In this document: one piece after another, positions 49,501-60,332 of the stretch
How the letters are laid out: every line of letters starts with the position of its first letter
Position numbering within the stretch: position 1 is the first letter of the stretch
NCBI GenBank assembly: GCA_013180625.2
Contig: SNVD02010473.1
Coordinates: forward strand, 1 to 64,000
Direction of reading: 5' to 3'
Origin: Boswellia sacra
Lineage: Eukaryota; Streptophyta; Magnoliopsida; Sapindales; Burseraceae
DNA length: 64,000 nucleotides
Program-made: the position numbers and the translations under genes
Notes under the pieces: generated by a model
Told to the model about the DNA's origin: nothing
The model's input: only the letters and a program-made list of their open reading frames with translations
Database searches by the model: none

Positions 49501-50931
49501 GAATTTTCTTTCAAATAAAAAAGGATAGCTAAAGTTGAATTATATCAAAAGTAAAATTGCGTGGTTTAATGTGTCAAATAGGAGTGTTAATAAGCGAAAT
49601 TTCTGGTCCACATGTAACCATTTTTTTCCTTTTATCTTGCAACATCTGCATTTTGAAAACCATCATATATTATATAAATTCAAGTTAACCTAGTGTCAAC
49701 ATAAAAACTTACCCCACAAAGAAATAGGATCTTCTTATCTGAGCCAGTTATGGTGCCACCTAGCGCTTTAACAAAGAGGCGTATGAACTCAGGATGCGCC
49801 TCGTAGGTAGCCCCAGTAATGATATTACCATCAACAACACAAGCTGCCATGGTTTCTGGCTCTAGCCAAGAAGCACCTGCAGCAATGAGAGTAGGCTTAA
49901 CAGGAGGGTATCCTGTGCAGTTACGACCTTTAACCAAGTCTGCAGCTGCCAGTATTAGTTGTCCATGACAAAGGGAGGCAATTGGTTTTCCAGAGTTGGA
50001 AAATTTTCTGACCAAGTCTAAAACAGATTCATTCATGGCAAGATATTCAGGAGCTCGTCCTCCTGGTAAGACCAGTCCATCATAAGCGCCAAACTCGATT
50101 TCGTCGAATGTTGCATTGAGGGTGAAGTTGTGGCCACGTGACTCCGAATAGGTCTGCCACCACGAAGAAAAGCATACAAAGTTAGATATGAGTAAAAAAA
50201 GGGCCCTGGCATTAAAATAGTTTAAAGAATGTGGAAGCAAGTAAAGAATGTATTTTGATGGAAAAAAAAAGAAACAGAGAATGAAAAAAAGAGGCTTTTT
50301 CTTTTTATCCTGATGCCTGGCCTGGAGTTTATTACAGAGATAATGGTGTTTTATGCGTAATTAAAAGACTATAATTAAGTTAATAAATAACAAACTGATG
50401 AGCTTGAGCTTGAGCTTGAGCTATGTATATATATATATATATACATGTATATATATATACATGTATATATATATACATGTATATATATATATACATGTAT
50501 ATATATATATACATGTATATACATGTATATATATATGTATCTATATATATATACATGTATATATATATATATGTATATATATATGTATATATATATACAA
50601 ATTATTATGATTAAGCATCTTAGGCAAGGCAAAGCAGAGAAGACCTGATGACCGGAAGCTTGATGAACGGCAGTTCGGCAAACATCACCAGCCTTCTTGC
50701 CGGGGCAGATGGCATGAACTGTAACTCCGTAAGCAAGCAAAGCTTGAAAAGGAACCATGGCCTGCACCCCAACCCAACCACATATTCATATTTTATTTAT
50801 TTATTTATTTATTATTATTATTATTGTAATTATGAATCAGAAATTAAAGAAGAAGAAGAAACCTCGTAGTCTTCCACGTAATCACCACATAGTAACAACA
50901 CACTTCTCTTTCCTCCTTTGCTATCCGCCAT
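46511..50931 (-). CDS. DJ1D: DJ-1 homolog D, double DJ-1/PfpI domain glyoxalase-type protein (5 exons, 392 aa)
   Basis: Plant DJ-1D has two fused DJ-1/PfpI domains; the Arabidopsis enzyme turns methylglyoxal into lactate without glutathione. Exons: 50931-50863, 50761-50645, 50153-49713, 48522-48160, 46699-46511. Domain 1 is residues about 8-195 and domain 2 about 203-390, offset by 193. Each keeps the Glu (E20 in GDYVEDYE, E213 in DYMEDYE), the nucleophile elbow Cys-His (SLCHGQ C124; SICHGQ C317) and [11 protein letters not shown] / [11 protein letters not shown]. The intron pattern also repeats: a donor falls just after DYE in domain 1, and one just before DYMEDYE in domain 2. The start at MADSKGG matches the family, although the frame stays open upstream to 51036. 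The last exon is partly duplicated downstream. Confidence 0.95.
47640..47990 (+). repeat. Possible copia LTR fragment in DJ-1D intron 4
   Basis: TATAAAAAGG, GTAATCTTTGTAAGAGG, then AGAGATTTAAGCTCTCTCTCTC and TGTATTCTCTCATTT resemble the promoter and R region of a small copia LTR. Ends and target duplication are not found. Tentative. Confidence 0.3.
50421..50609. repeat. (TA)n-ACATGT palindromic microsatellite in DJ-1D intron 2
   Basis: About 190 bases of TATATATACATGTATATA-type units. The sequence is self-complementary throughout, so each unit and the whole tract can form hairpins. The open frames here (Tyr/Ile/His/Val repeats on both strands) are artefacts of the repeat. Confidence 0.95.
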
Positions 50932-53039
50932 CTCCACTCTGCCTTCTCTACTCACTCTCACAAACCACAGTTCAATATTTCCTCTGGCTGTGGCCTTCTT
51001 CACTTGCTTTCTCTTACCTTGCAATTTTATATCCACAAAATTTTATTATTTTATTATTTTTTTCCCAAAATATCCTTCTAAGTTCTTATCAGAACTACTA
51101 TTTTAATTTCTGATGGGATCTGGAAGTAAATTTTCTTTAGGATTTTTTTAAGCTTATGAATCTTATTCCACCTCGTATTCTCTAGAAGTTCACCCCATCG
51201 AATCCCTCGTAATCTCTAGAAGTTCACCCCAACCACGTCAGCCAGTTAATATCTACAAATAGTGTATCATATTGAGCTTCGTTATCCTCGAACCAACTAG
51301 AATAAACTAAAATGAACCGCTCCTACTCCTTGTTGTTAGTAGTGGTGGTACAATGACCAACTCTAAAATCTCCCACTAAATCAAAAAAATAATAATAATA
51401 AAAATCAATCGAACGATTATATGCCCACTAATTTATGCTCAGCTTATGTCATACTCATTTGATTCTCTTTTAAAAAAAAAATTTCTGCAAGACTCAAAAC
51501 GCTCTGTTTTTCATATTTGGTTGCCTTCTAAAATCTAGATCCGTTGATTTTAGTTCTTTTTTAAATACCGAAAAGACCCAAATTATCTTTTTTTTGGTTA
51601 AATAACTTTTATTATCTAATCAAATTCAATTCAAATAACGAATAAATTTTATTTTCTAAACTACATAAATAAAGCTCAACATTCAATCAGTTATCAATGA
51701 CTAAAAAATCTACTAAGAGTTTGTTTTATACTACCAACAACTTACTAATAAATCTTCAGTTGTTGAACTCCTGTGTTTTGAAAGTTCAACATCTTCACTG
51801 GTGAATAAAAATAATAATAACAATAATTGATTAAAAGTACTCGTGGCAATTTCAAAGTTTGACTTTTCTTTTCACATTTTCTTTTTAATGTTACATGAAT
51901 TAATATACCTAGAAATTTATATAAAACAAGTGAATATATTATAATTTTTAATGTTACATAAATCAGCTTACTATAAATAATTATACCTCAAGGATCTATG
52001 CAACAAACTAACGGCCGACGTTGAGCCAATTTCACAATGTGACTATCTTATAAGAATGGTTTGGGTAAAGAATATAACGTATGTTTGATGCGGGATATTG
52101 TATAGTATTATTTTACTATATTATATTAAATAATATAATATATATGTATTAATTAATATAAAGTATAACTTTTAGGTGTATCAACATTGTATTAAATTAT
52201 GTATAGTTAATCTGTGATATTAGCATTACATTGTATAGCATTAATAAAAAATATCAAAATTATCCCTATAAAATTCTATATATCCAACAATACCCTATAA
52301 TTTTAAAATTTTTTAAAATAAATAAAGATGTATTTAATAGATAAATTATAAAATCAAATTTATTTTAAATTTTATTTTTTAAAAATAAAGAAGGGATGAA
52401 GGGAGTCACCGCCTCCACTAGGTGACACCAAAGATTCATTGCCTCCGTTGGACCAATTGACCCCTAGTATGTCACCATAAATTCAAATTGTCTAATAAGT
52501 CCAGTGAGGACATTAGACCCTAAAATTTTTTTTTCAATAATTAGTAACTGTTCGATAAATTACTAAATAACTAATTTTATAAATAAACTAAAAATATATC
52601 TATATTTTGTATATCTTTTTTGAAAAAAATCTTTTTTTATATAAATTAATATAATACATAAATATATTAAATATTATATAATTTTAACGTAACATTATTT
52701 TTAATATTATGTAATATAATATATTATATTACAATAGAAATAAGTCGCCTAGCGTAGCAGAGGCACGTAGCTTGTCCCTTAGCTATAAGTTGCGCTTGAA
52801 TAACAACCATTTGTAGCGCGAATTTCTATACCCCAAGCTAATGTAGCTAATTCCCGGGCCCCAAAAAAGAAAAAACATATATATATTACATTAATATTTA
52901 ATTTTTCAACAATGTTTCAAAGTTGATGCCCACACCTCAACTCTCGGTGATCGAACTTGGTATCTTGACTTAATCCAACGACCATTTTACTAACAACGTT
53001 TTCATACTGCAAGATGTTGTTCCATTAAAGGGACAAATC
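50932..53039. other. DJ-1D upstream region and spacer
   Basis: 50,932-51,040 is probably the DJ-1D leader. 51,160-51,240 has a local duplication (CTCTAGAAGTTCACCCCA(T/A) at about 51,180 and 51,215). 52,080-52,720 is strongly AT-rich with ATATTA repeats. 52,400-52,500 has a GC-richer patch that looks repeat-derived. No gene or RNA gene recognised. Confidence 0.5.
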
Positions 53040-53600
53040 AAGTGACGGCGGGCAATTGGAAGACCCTTCCTATCACAAATGTTGGTCATGCTTTTTGGTA
53101 GTCTTTATCCAAGTCTCTGAAAATTCACAATGTTCTTTACTAATAACCTTCTTAGTGGTAACAAATTGTGCTTTGATAATCATGCTTTTATTGAATTTTT
53201 CCTTGATTCCTTTCTTGTGAAGGATCAAGTCACGAAGTGCTTCTTCAAGGCAAGCTTGACTATGGCCTTTATTGTATTCCTTCTAATATTACTCTTAGAT
53301 TTAAATTGACTTTGCCATCACCATAGTGCCTTCTCAATTCAGTGCATAGATCCTAACCTTTGGCATGCATGCTTAGGACATCCTACTCGTCCATAGTTTC
53401 TAGGATTAAGAATCTTTGTAAAGCTCCAAGAGCTAAACAATCTCATTTTGATTTTTATTCTTAATGTTGATTTTCAAGGTCTCACAAACTTCCTTTTGTA
53501 TTACATTCTTTCAATTAATTCATCGAAATGAAATTTGCTATTGTCTATAAATTTGTTTCCTTCGGTCTTGACAATGTTGGCAAACCTTTTCGATGTGACT
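53040..53600 (+). pseudogene. Ty1/copia gag-pre-integrase fragment
   Basis: The sense strand contains, with frame shifts, NLLSGNKLCFDNHAFIEFF, then DSFLVKDQVTKCFFK, and then NLWHACLGHPTRP. These follow the order seen in copia polyproteins just before the integrase, with LWHxRLGHP as its hallmark. Stops are frequent. No LTRs were identified. Confidence 0.8.
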
Positions 53601-53634
53601 CCTATCATACTAGAAATTCCCCCTTTGTAAGTAA

Positions 53635-53809
53635 GGGTGTGTTCGTTTATGAATCTGGTATTTTTGTTTTCAATTGAATATAGGAATATGTGGTTGATTT
53701 TGAATTATTTTGAATTTTGAAAAGAATATGTGGTTAAGATTGAATGTAAATTGCATTGAAAAATATGCAGCACAGAAAATAGGATTTGAATTCATAAACG
53801 AACAGAGCC
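53635..53809. mobile_element. Tourist-like MITE, copy 2 (175 bp)
   Basis: Left end GGGTGTGTTCGTTTATGAAT; right end (reversed) GGCTCTGTTCGTTTATGAAT. TAA flanks both sides (53632-53634 and 53810-53812), the usual PIF/Harbinger target. It has the same length and interior as the copy at 33,374. No coding capacity. Confidence 0.9.
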
Positions 53810-53864
53810 TAAATTTTTTGTGGCAATATCTGCATACCACATGTTCACCAACGATCTAAAATTG

Positions 53865-54062
53865 GAGAGAAACTTGGGTACATTCGCTGCAATGCAACGG
53901 ACAACCCAGAGGATACCACATAGGCGCCACATGCTGATGTGGTGCCTACGTGGCAGCCTCTGGTTGCATCCGCTGCATTGCAGCGGATGTAGCATGTGAC
54001 GCCTACGTGGCAGCCTCTGGTTGCATCCACTGCATTGCAGCGAATGTATGGCAGATTCTCTC
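53865..54062. mobile_element. Mutator-like MITE with perfect 9-bp target duplication (198 bp)
   Basis: CTAAAATTG flanks both ends (53856-53864 and 54063-54071). The ends are inverted copies: GAGAGAA...TACATTCGCTGCAATGCA on the left and its complement on the right. Inside, a block of about 60 bp (ACGTGGCAGCCTCTGGTTGC followed by a GCTGCATTGCAGC palindrome) occurs twice in tandem. Cys/Arg-rich open frames here are by-products. Confidence 0.85.
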
Positions 54063-54071
54063 CTAAAATTG

Positions 54072-55054
54072 TTCCCCAGTTGGGACAATATGCTCATTTT
54101 TTTCTTTTATTGGATTGACGCAATGGTGGGCGTCCGCTTGATTGATGTGGTGGACAGAATTGCGTTTCAATGGTATTTGATTGAGTTGAGGTGGCAAAAG
54201 AAATTGTGATTGGGGGTTGTCTCATTCAGCTATTTGTTGATTGATGAAGGTAGGCATCTGTAAATGGTTAGGATGGTGAGAGAGTGGAATTGGCCTCATA
54301 AGGGGTAATGAATTATCAGAAAATTCAAATGGATTAAAATCATTTAAATCCATTTGTAATTGTTAAAACAAAAAAAATGTACAAATAAATAACAAAGATA
54401 ATGTGAATAAAAATTATGAAAGAGAGAGTTGATACTTGATAGGGTGAGAGAGCTGAGAGAACTTGAGATTAGAGAGAAATTGGAATGTGAAAAATAAGTT
54501 GGTATTTATTGAAAAAATTTTGAATAATGGTTTACGATTATACCCCTAAAACTAGACGTTTTTAATTTGTTAGGGGGGTATTTGAGAAATTTCAGAATTA
54601 ATTTTATTTCACATTTTGATTTTTCGAAATACAATCATCATTAGCTATTGGAGATTTGCAGTCCATTACACCGGTGGTTGCAAGTCTTCGACGGCTAATT
54701 TTTTTTTAATTTTTTTCTTTTTTATTAATTATAAAAATTAAAATTAAAAAAATTGGTAAAGGCTTACACATTTGCGATGTAATATTAACGATGCATATGT
54801 TTTTTTTAAAAAATATTTTTATTATTTTTAAATTTTTAAAATTAAAAAAATAATTGGCCCACAGGCGATGTAAGCCAGGCCAGGCCGAAATATTGGCCAG
54901 GCCCAAGCCGGCCAAGGTTGGCCTGGCCTTTTGGCATCTCTAGAGTATACCAGGGGAAAAATCTTTATTTAATAAATTTATTTGTTATTTATAGGAACGG
55001 AAGATACATAGTTGACTTGAAGAAAGTGAGAAGTGAGACGGTGATTGCCATACG
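54072..55054. promoter_or_regulatory. MGST3 upstream region with a hAT-type end
   Basis: AT-rich spacer. 54,855-54,942 is a GC-rich palindromic block (GGCCAGGCC repeats) closing with TTTTGGCATCTCTA, the typical outer end of an Ac-like hAT element; its partner end was not found. It stops about 113 bases before the MGST3 ATG, so it lies within promoter distance. No clear TATA box can be singled out. Confidence 0.45.
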
Positions 55055-58000
55055 ATGGGGGAAACTGGAAGTGAATTGCTGCCAAGGGAATACGGCTATG
55101 TTGCTCTTGTTCTCGTTCTTTATTGCTTTCTCAATTTCTGGATGGCTTTCCAAGTTGGCAAAGCCCGCAAAAGGTAATTAATTTCTCTCTTATCTTCTTC
55201 TTCTTCCATTTTATCATCATCATCATTATTTTTTTTAATTTGGTTAAAATTTCAGGTACAAAGTGGCTTATCCAACCCTCTATGCTGTAGAATCTGAAAA
55301 CAAAGATGCAAAGCTCTTTAACTGTGTTCAGGTTCGCTTCACGTTCACATGCGTGCTGCTACTAAAATCTTTTATTTATTCATTTATTTGTTTCTATGGA
55401 ATATATAGAGAGAAAGTCTACAACACCACTGAATTGCATGTGAAGTGAGAGACAAGCATGAAATGAGTTTTGGATTGTGATGTAGTTCTATTGGGTAGGG
55501 AGGAGATAGAATTTTTTTTTCTTTTTCAAACTTTAATATAACGGATAAGGGAGACAATTTCTGGTTGGTTTGAGTACCAAATAGCAAAAGAAAGTATTAT
55601 TATTATTATTATTATTATTATGTTAAATTATGTTTTTGGTTTGTGCAGAGAGGGCATCAGAACTCTCTGGAAATGATGCCTATGTTCTTCACGCTGATGA
55701 TTATAGGAGGGATTGGTCATCCTATTGTATGCGCTGCACTTGGATCCCTTTACACCATTACACGTTACTTCTATTTTAAAGGCTATGCTACTGGGGATCC
55801 TCAAAACCGCCTCAAGATTGGGTTTCTTTCTTCTTCCCTTACTCACTTTCTCTTTCGTATTTTTTATTTTCAATATTCATTCACAATTTAGAATACTCTG
55901 CATATGATTATTTATCTAGTTACACTGGCCTTGTCCCCATGCCTATGCACATATAGAACTATAATATTTCTCTCAGTACGAAAAATAGTTAATTTTTTTT
56001 TTGGACCCTAAGAATAGAAGACATTGAATAATTATTGACATGTCAGCACTTGTACGACGATCAAATACAACCGTAAGCAGAAAAGTAATTCGTTATGATT
56101 TAGTAAGTATTGGTTTACTTAGTGTTGGCTTGACCCTGAAGTTTGAATTGGTTTTTAATGGCTCAACACTAATTTTTAAGCTTTAAAAACTGGAAGGAGA
56201 AATGTAGAATGATGCTTCAGGGATTTCATAATGGACAAAATCTTGTATATTTTGTGGATTACTGATGTTTTAGCAATTGATCAACACTTGGATTAAGTTT
56301 ACTAGGTGGAAAAGAGAAATACTCAAATATAAGTCATGGTTTAAGATTGCTACAATTTAAATATTATTTTCTGAAGTTGTGATATTTCAGTAGAAAAATA
56401 TTAATTTACATCTTCGGAGTTCCAGTATATGGTAATTTATGATGAAAAGGATATTTTTGGTATTTTAACTGTGTTATGACCTTTGTACTTGCTAACTACA
56501 CCAGCCTGCTGATGGTTGAAAGTTTGGACAGATTGATGATGAACACATTCAGCTTTTAGAAATTATGATATAGTAGCTAAAAGTAATTATATTAAACTAT
56601 TGATAACTGACAAAATATACTAATAAAATGTGGCAGAAATCAAGCCAAGATGAGGAATGGATGGAAAATCTACTAGCGTAGATGACTGAAATAACTATGA
56701 GTTTATTGCCTTCTGATGATGTGTTATACACAGAAATATCCTTGGTTGAATAAGCGACACAATCAAGCATGTGTTGTAAAAAAATTGGCAATGTGGTGAT
56801 CCATGTGAAGGCCATGAACAACAATCATCGGAATATACATATTAGCTTATCTCCTTCAGTGAAAGTTTGCTGGTCATATTTTTTGTCAAAGGTAGGTGAT
56901 GATAGTATGAACTTATGTTGCACAAAGAAATAGATCTCATGATCCATTTAATAATAATTTATGTAAATCTACCTAAAAGAGATGCATTGGTTCATGGTAG
57001 TCAAACAGGAAAAACTGCATAATCTGATTTCATGTAGTGTAGGCCTTGCTTTTCCTGATACATTTAAAGGGAGGGATGAATCTACCACTGTTACAGAATG
57101 CATAAAACTATTTTGCATTGGCTTGTGATCTCTAACACCCAGTCCAAAGGCTTTCTAGTATGAGAAGAAGATGGAAGGAAATGCATGTGAAGCAGAATGA
57201 AAATTTTATGAAGTATGGGATACAATTGGGAATCAGCTTTGTTGGCCTTATTTTATGGACAGCCATTTTACTGTATCGGATACTGTTGGGCATATAAAGA
57301 ATGACTAAGTTCGGTTTTGATAGGTTTCATATAAGGGTAGGTTTAAAAGAGGAGACAAAAGGATAAACTTTTTGGTAAAACTTCTTTTCGTCTTTACCCA
57401 GCAGATAAGTTGTAAAATTGTTTGAAGTATCCTAATTGCAGATTAGAGACCTTTGTGTCCAATGATTATATTATTAGAAGATATATTAATGTAAAGTTGT
57501 TTATTTATAATATCTTCATAAGAAATATGATATATCTTACCCACTTTGGAATTACTTACCAAAAACCTATTATGGGAACTGAGGCATTTGAAGGGGTTGT
57601 ATGAAGTGTTGGATGAACGGCTGTAATGTTGTCTATAGTAGTCTACTTGTCACCATGATAATACTGTTGTAAAATAGAATGCTATACAAATTGCATTTTT
57701 TTTTTCCTCTTTGGCTGGAGAATCTTAGTGCATTGGCCTTCAAATGTTGTTCAATATTTGTTTCCAGATATATCCATATAATCATTGTTTTCTTCCATCC
57801 TGTATGATTGACTAATGTTGTGTTATATACCTATGCTTTTTTAGTGGATCTAATTTATGAAATTAACAAGTTAGTTTTCCTCTTTACTTGATGGATACAT
57901 TTTCTGATTAGAATTTATTATAAAACTACCCAAAATCTAGGGGTGTGGGTGTCGGAAGGTGAGAATAAATCTTTAAGTTTAATGAATTTACTCAAAAAAA

Positions 58001-58203
58001 AAAAAAAAAAAACTTCAAACTTGACTTTCCACATTTGAATAATGAAATTTTTCTTTATCAAGATAAATGCGGTAATGATGTGCTAATTTCATTGATTTAT
58101 TCGTTTCTTTTCTTTAATTTTTTGCAGGAAGTATGGATTTCTAGCTATAATGGGCCTTATGGTTTGCACAATTTCATTTGGCATCCAGCAACTTCGTGGA
58201 TAA
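55055..58203 (+). CDS. MGST3: Microsomal glutathione S-transferase 3 (MAPEG family; 4 exons, 147 aa)
   Basis: Small membrane enzyme of the MAPEG family. Homologs conjugate glutathione and reduce lipid hydroperoxides in the endoplasmic reticulum. Exons: 55055-55173, 55256-55331, 55649-55821, 58128-58203. Four hydrophobic segments: residues about 16-36, 75-89, 91-110 and 125-143. Family marks are RYKVAYPTLYA (about 40-50), the loop NCVQRGHQNSLEMMP (about 62-76, the glutathione-binding MAPEG signature) and GDPQNRLKIGKYG (about 113-126). It ends FGIQQLRG. The first ATG gives MGETGSELLPREYGYVALVL, as in plant MGST3. Intron 3 is 2.3 kb with a weak donor (GG/GTTTCT), supported because it restores IGKYGF. 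Plant homologs are about this long. Confidence 0.96.
55594..55620. repeat. (ATT)n microsatellite in MGST3 intron 2
   Basis: Nine or so TTA/ATT units just upstream of the exon 3 acceptor (within 30 bases). Confidence 0.9.
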
Positions 58204-58421
58204 ATATTTTCTGGTTATCTTTACTTTTCATGACTTATACTTCTATGTTTTAGGATTGACTAAGGGCAAAACAATGTAATCTGATGTTATGTTGATGCTA
58301 ATAATTATATGACGGAAAGATTGTGAAAAATATGTAGATCACATTATGTTGTTGCATTGCTTGCTGCTTATGTTTCTATGATCAGCTTATGATGTTGGTG
58401 CTTGTCATTGCTTCTTGTTCT

Positions 58422-58427
58422 AATAAA
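58422..58427 (+). terminator. Poly(A) signal candidate for MGST3
   Basis: AATAAA, 219 bases after the stop and directly upstream of a transposon-like end at 58,450. Confidence 0.4.
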
Positions 58428-58449
58428 ACCCTGATAAAATTGAAAACTA

Positions 58450-60329
58450 GGGCTGTGTTCGTTTTCGTGCTGCATCCTGTGTTTTCCATTTTCAATTTAT
58501 GAGAACTCGGGAGATTTTTGTTCGTTTTTGTTTCCCATTTCCATTTCCATAAAGCAAGATTATTTTCGTTTTTATCCCTAACTTTACCCCTGGATCTATA
58601 TATAGTTCGTTGCTCTCTCTCTCTCTCCATTTTCTACAGCAAAAATCATCTTTTCTCTCTATGCTTTCATTTGGACCACATCTCCTTCTTCCGCTCTTAA
58701 GCTGATCTCTTCCTTAAGGAAAGCGGCTAGTCTAAAGTGAATAGCTTACCTTGAATATGAATGAGTAGAAGGATGAAAGGGGATTAGGGAAGAAAGATCT
58801 AACAAACATACCCTCTATCTCAACCTCTGTATCCAATTTCTTCTGTAGTTTTTGACCGGAGAACCACAAGCAACACTAACAAGTATAATCGTCCACCACG
58901 AGCGTCCGCCAACACGTATAGCTTGATTTCATTTCTCAGTTCCAGCCAAGGAGCATCGTTGTAGTTATTCCACAGCATGCTCAAAGAAAAACATCGTCCA
59001 CGGCATAGCTTGAAACTTCAACTCAAATCCAATTCCATTTCAATTGAAACAAATCAAACATCACTACTAATAGAAACACTTTAAAAAAAGAGCCTTCTCA
59101 ATGCATTCAAAAAAATGCAAAAAAAAATCAGAGAAAAAGAAGCCTACATAATCAAAATAATGGTCTTCGCTGATATTAGTAGTGGTCATTATTGGGATCT
59201 TGTAGTTCTTGATTGGATTTTGGATTGAATGATAGGGTAGAGGAGGAGGAAAACCGGGAGGTGGTGGGAAGCTGGGTGGAGAAAGAGAAAGGCAAGCGGG
59301 AAGGGGGAAAGAGAAAGAGAAAGGCAAGTTGGGTGGTGGTGGGGGGTGATTGTGGGGTGGGGTGGGAAGTTGGTGGAGAAAGAGAAAGGCAAGTGTTGGG
59401 TGGGGTGGCGGAGGGGCGGTAGCGTGGGTTTGATTCCAGGTGGTTGTGGGAAGCTGGGTGGAGAAAGAGAAAGGCAAGTGCCATCAGCGAGGAGAAAAGT
59501 TTGTCGGCGGCGGGTGTTTTGGTATTTACCAAACTTTTAAGGGCATAACTGTACTTTAATTTGTAAAAGGGTTAGAATTAATTAAAAATGAAATTGGGGT
59601 TAAATAATGAAAAGTGAATGAGGTTATTTGGTGAAATTTGGCCCTAAAAAACATTGTAAAGAAGAAGACAAAAATGTTAGCAACATTCTTCTTTTAAATT
59701 TTTTTTTTGTCTCACAATCCGTTTCTTTTATGTTGATTTGTGAACACAAAATTTTTATTATATCAAAATAATAACAAATATCAATAATTACAATTTAAGG
59801 ATATACAAAATTTAATAAGATTTGATAAATCATTCAATTAGACATATTTCATTCTTATAACAAGAAATATAATATATACATAACTGTTCAGTCAAGTAAG
59901 GCGGTGGCAGCCAATTTCACCCGGGAGATGTCGAATTATATAATTTATATTTGTTAATAATGAATGGGTAATGTTATCCCTATTAGAAATATATATATGT
60001 GTGTGCTGTGATCTTTGTTAATAATCTTTTTATTTATATAATTTGTAAGAACTATTTTTTGGATTCATTTTCATATGTATTTTATGTTTTTGTTTTCAAA
60101 ATTTGATATCTATGATTCATTTTCAAACACATATTTTTTTTGTTTTCAAAATTTTAGTTCAATGATTCATTTCCAAACACATATTTTTAAAATTATTTTC
60201 AAATTTACATTTCTATAATTCATTTTTAAACACATATCCTTCAGTTAAACTATTTTTTCTCAATTATAGAAATTCATTTTCTAAATTATTTTGGAAACAA
60301 AAACACATAATTTAAAAACGAACACACCC
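58450..60329. mobile_element. Candidate PIF/Harbinger-like element, 1.9 kb
   Basis: Left end GGGCTGTGTTCGTTTTCG; right end (reversed) GGGTGTGTTCGTTTTT. The three-base flank is CTA on both sides (58447-58449 and 60330-60332). No transposase is visible. The interior includes a G/A-rich minisatellite (59,260-59,480). The span could instead be two unrelated MITE ends, so confidence is moderate. Confidence 0.45.
59260..59480. repeat. G/A-rich minisatellite
   Basis: GTGGGAAGCTGGGTGGAGAA, followed each time by AGAGAAAGGCAAG, starts at 59,264, 59,362 (one change) and 59,446, with a partial copy near 59,305. The complement gives Pro/Ser/Phe-rich open frames (59,067-59,532) that mirror the repeat. Confidence 0.85.
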
Positions 60330-60332
60330 CTA

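Noticed and set aside
50375..50767. 130-codon frame rich in Tyr-Ile across the TA tract
   Set aside because: Part of it is DJ-1D exon 2; the rest is translation of the microsatellite inside the intron.
52730..52870. GC-richer patch that looked like a tRNA-derived SINE head
   Set aside because: No convincing A and B boxes at the right spacing and no poly(A) tail or target duplication.
59067..59532. Proline-rich open frames of up to 136 codons on the minus strand
   Set aside because: They mirror the G/A-rich minisatellite on the other strand. Several overlapping frames are open at once and there is no domain or splice support.
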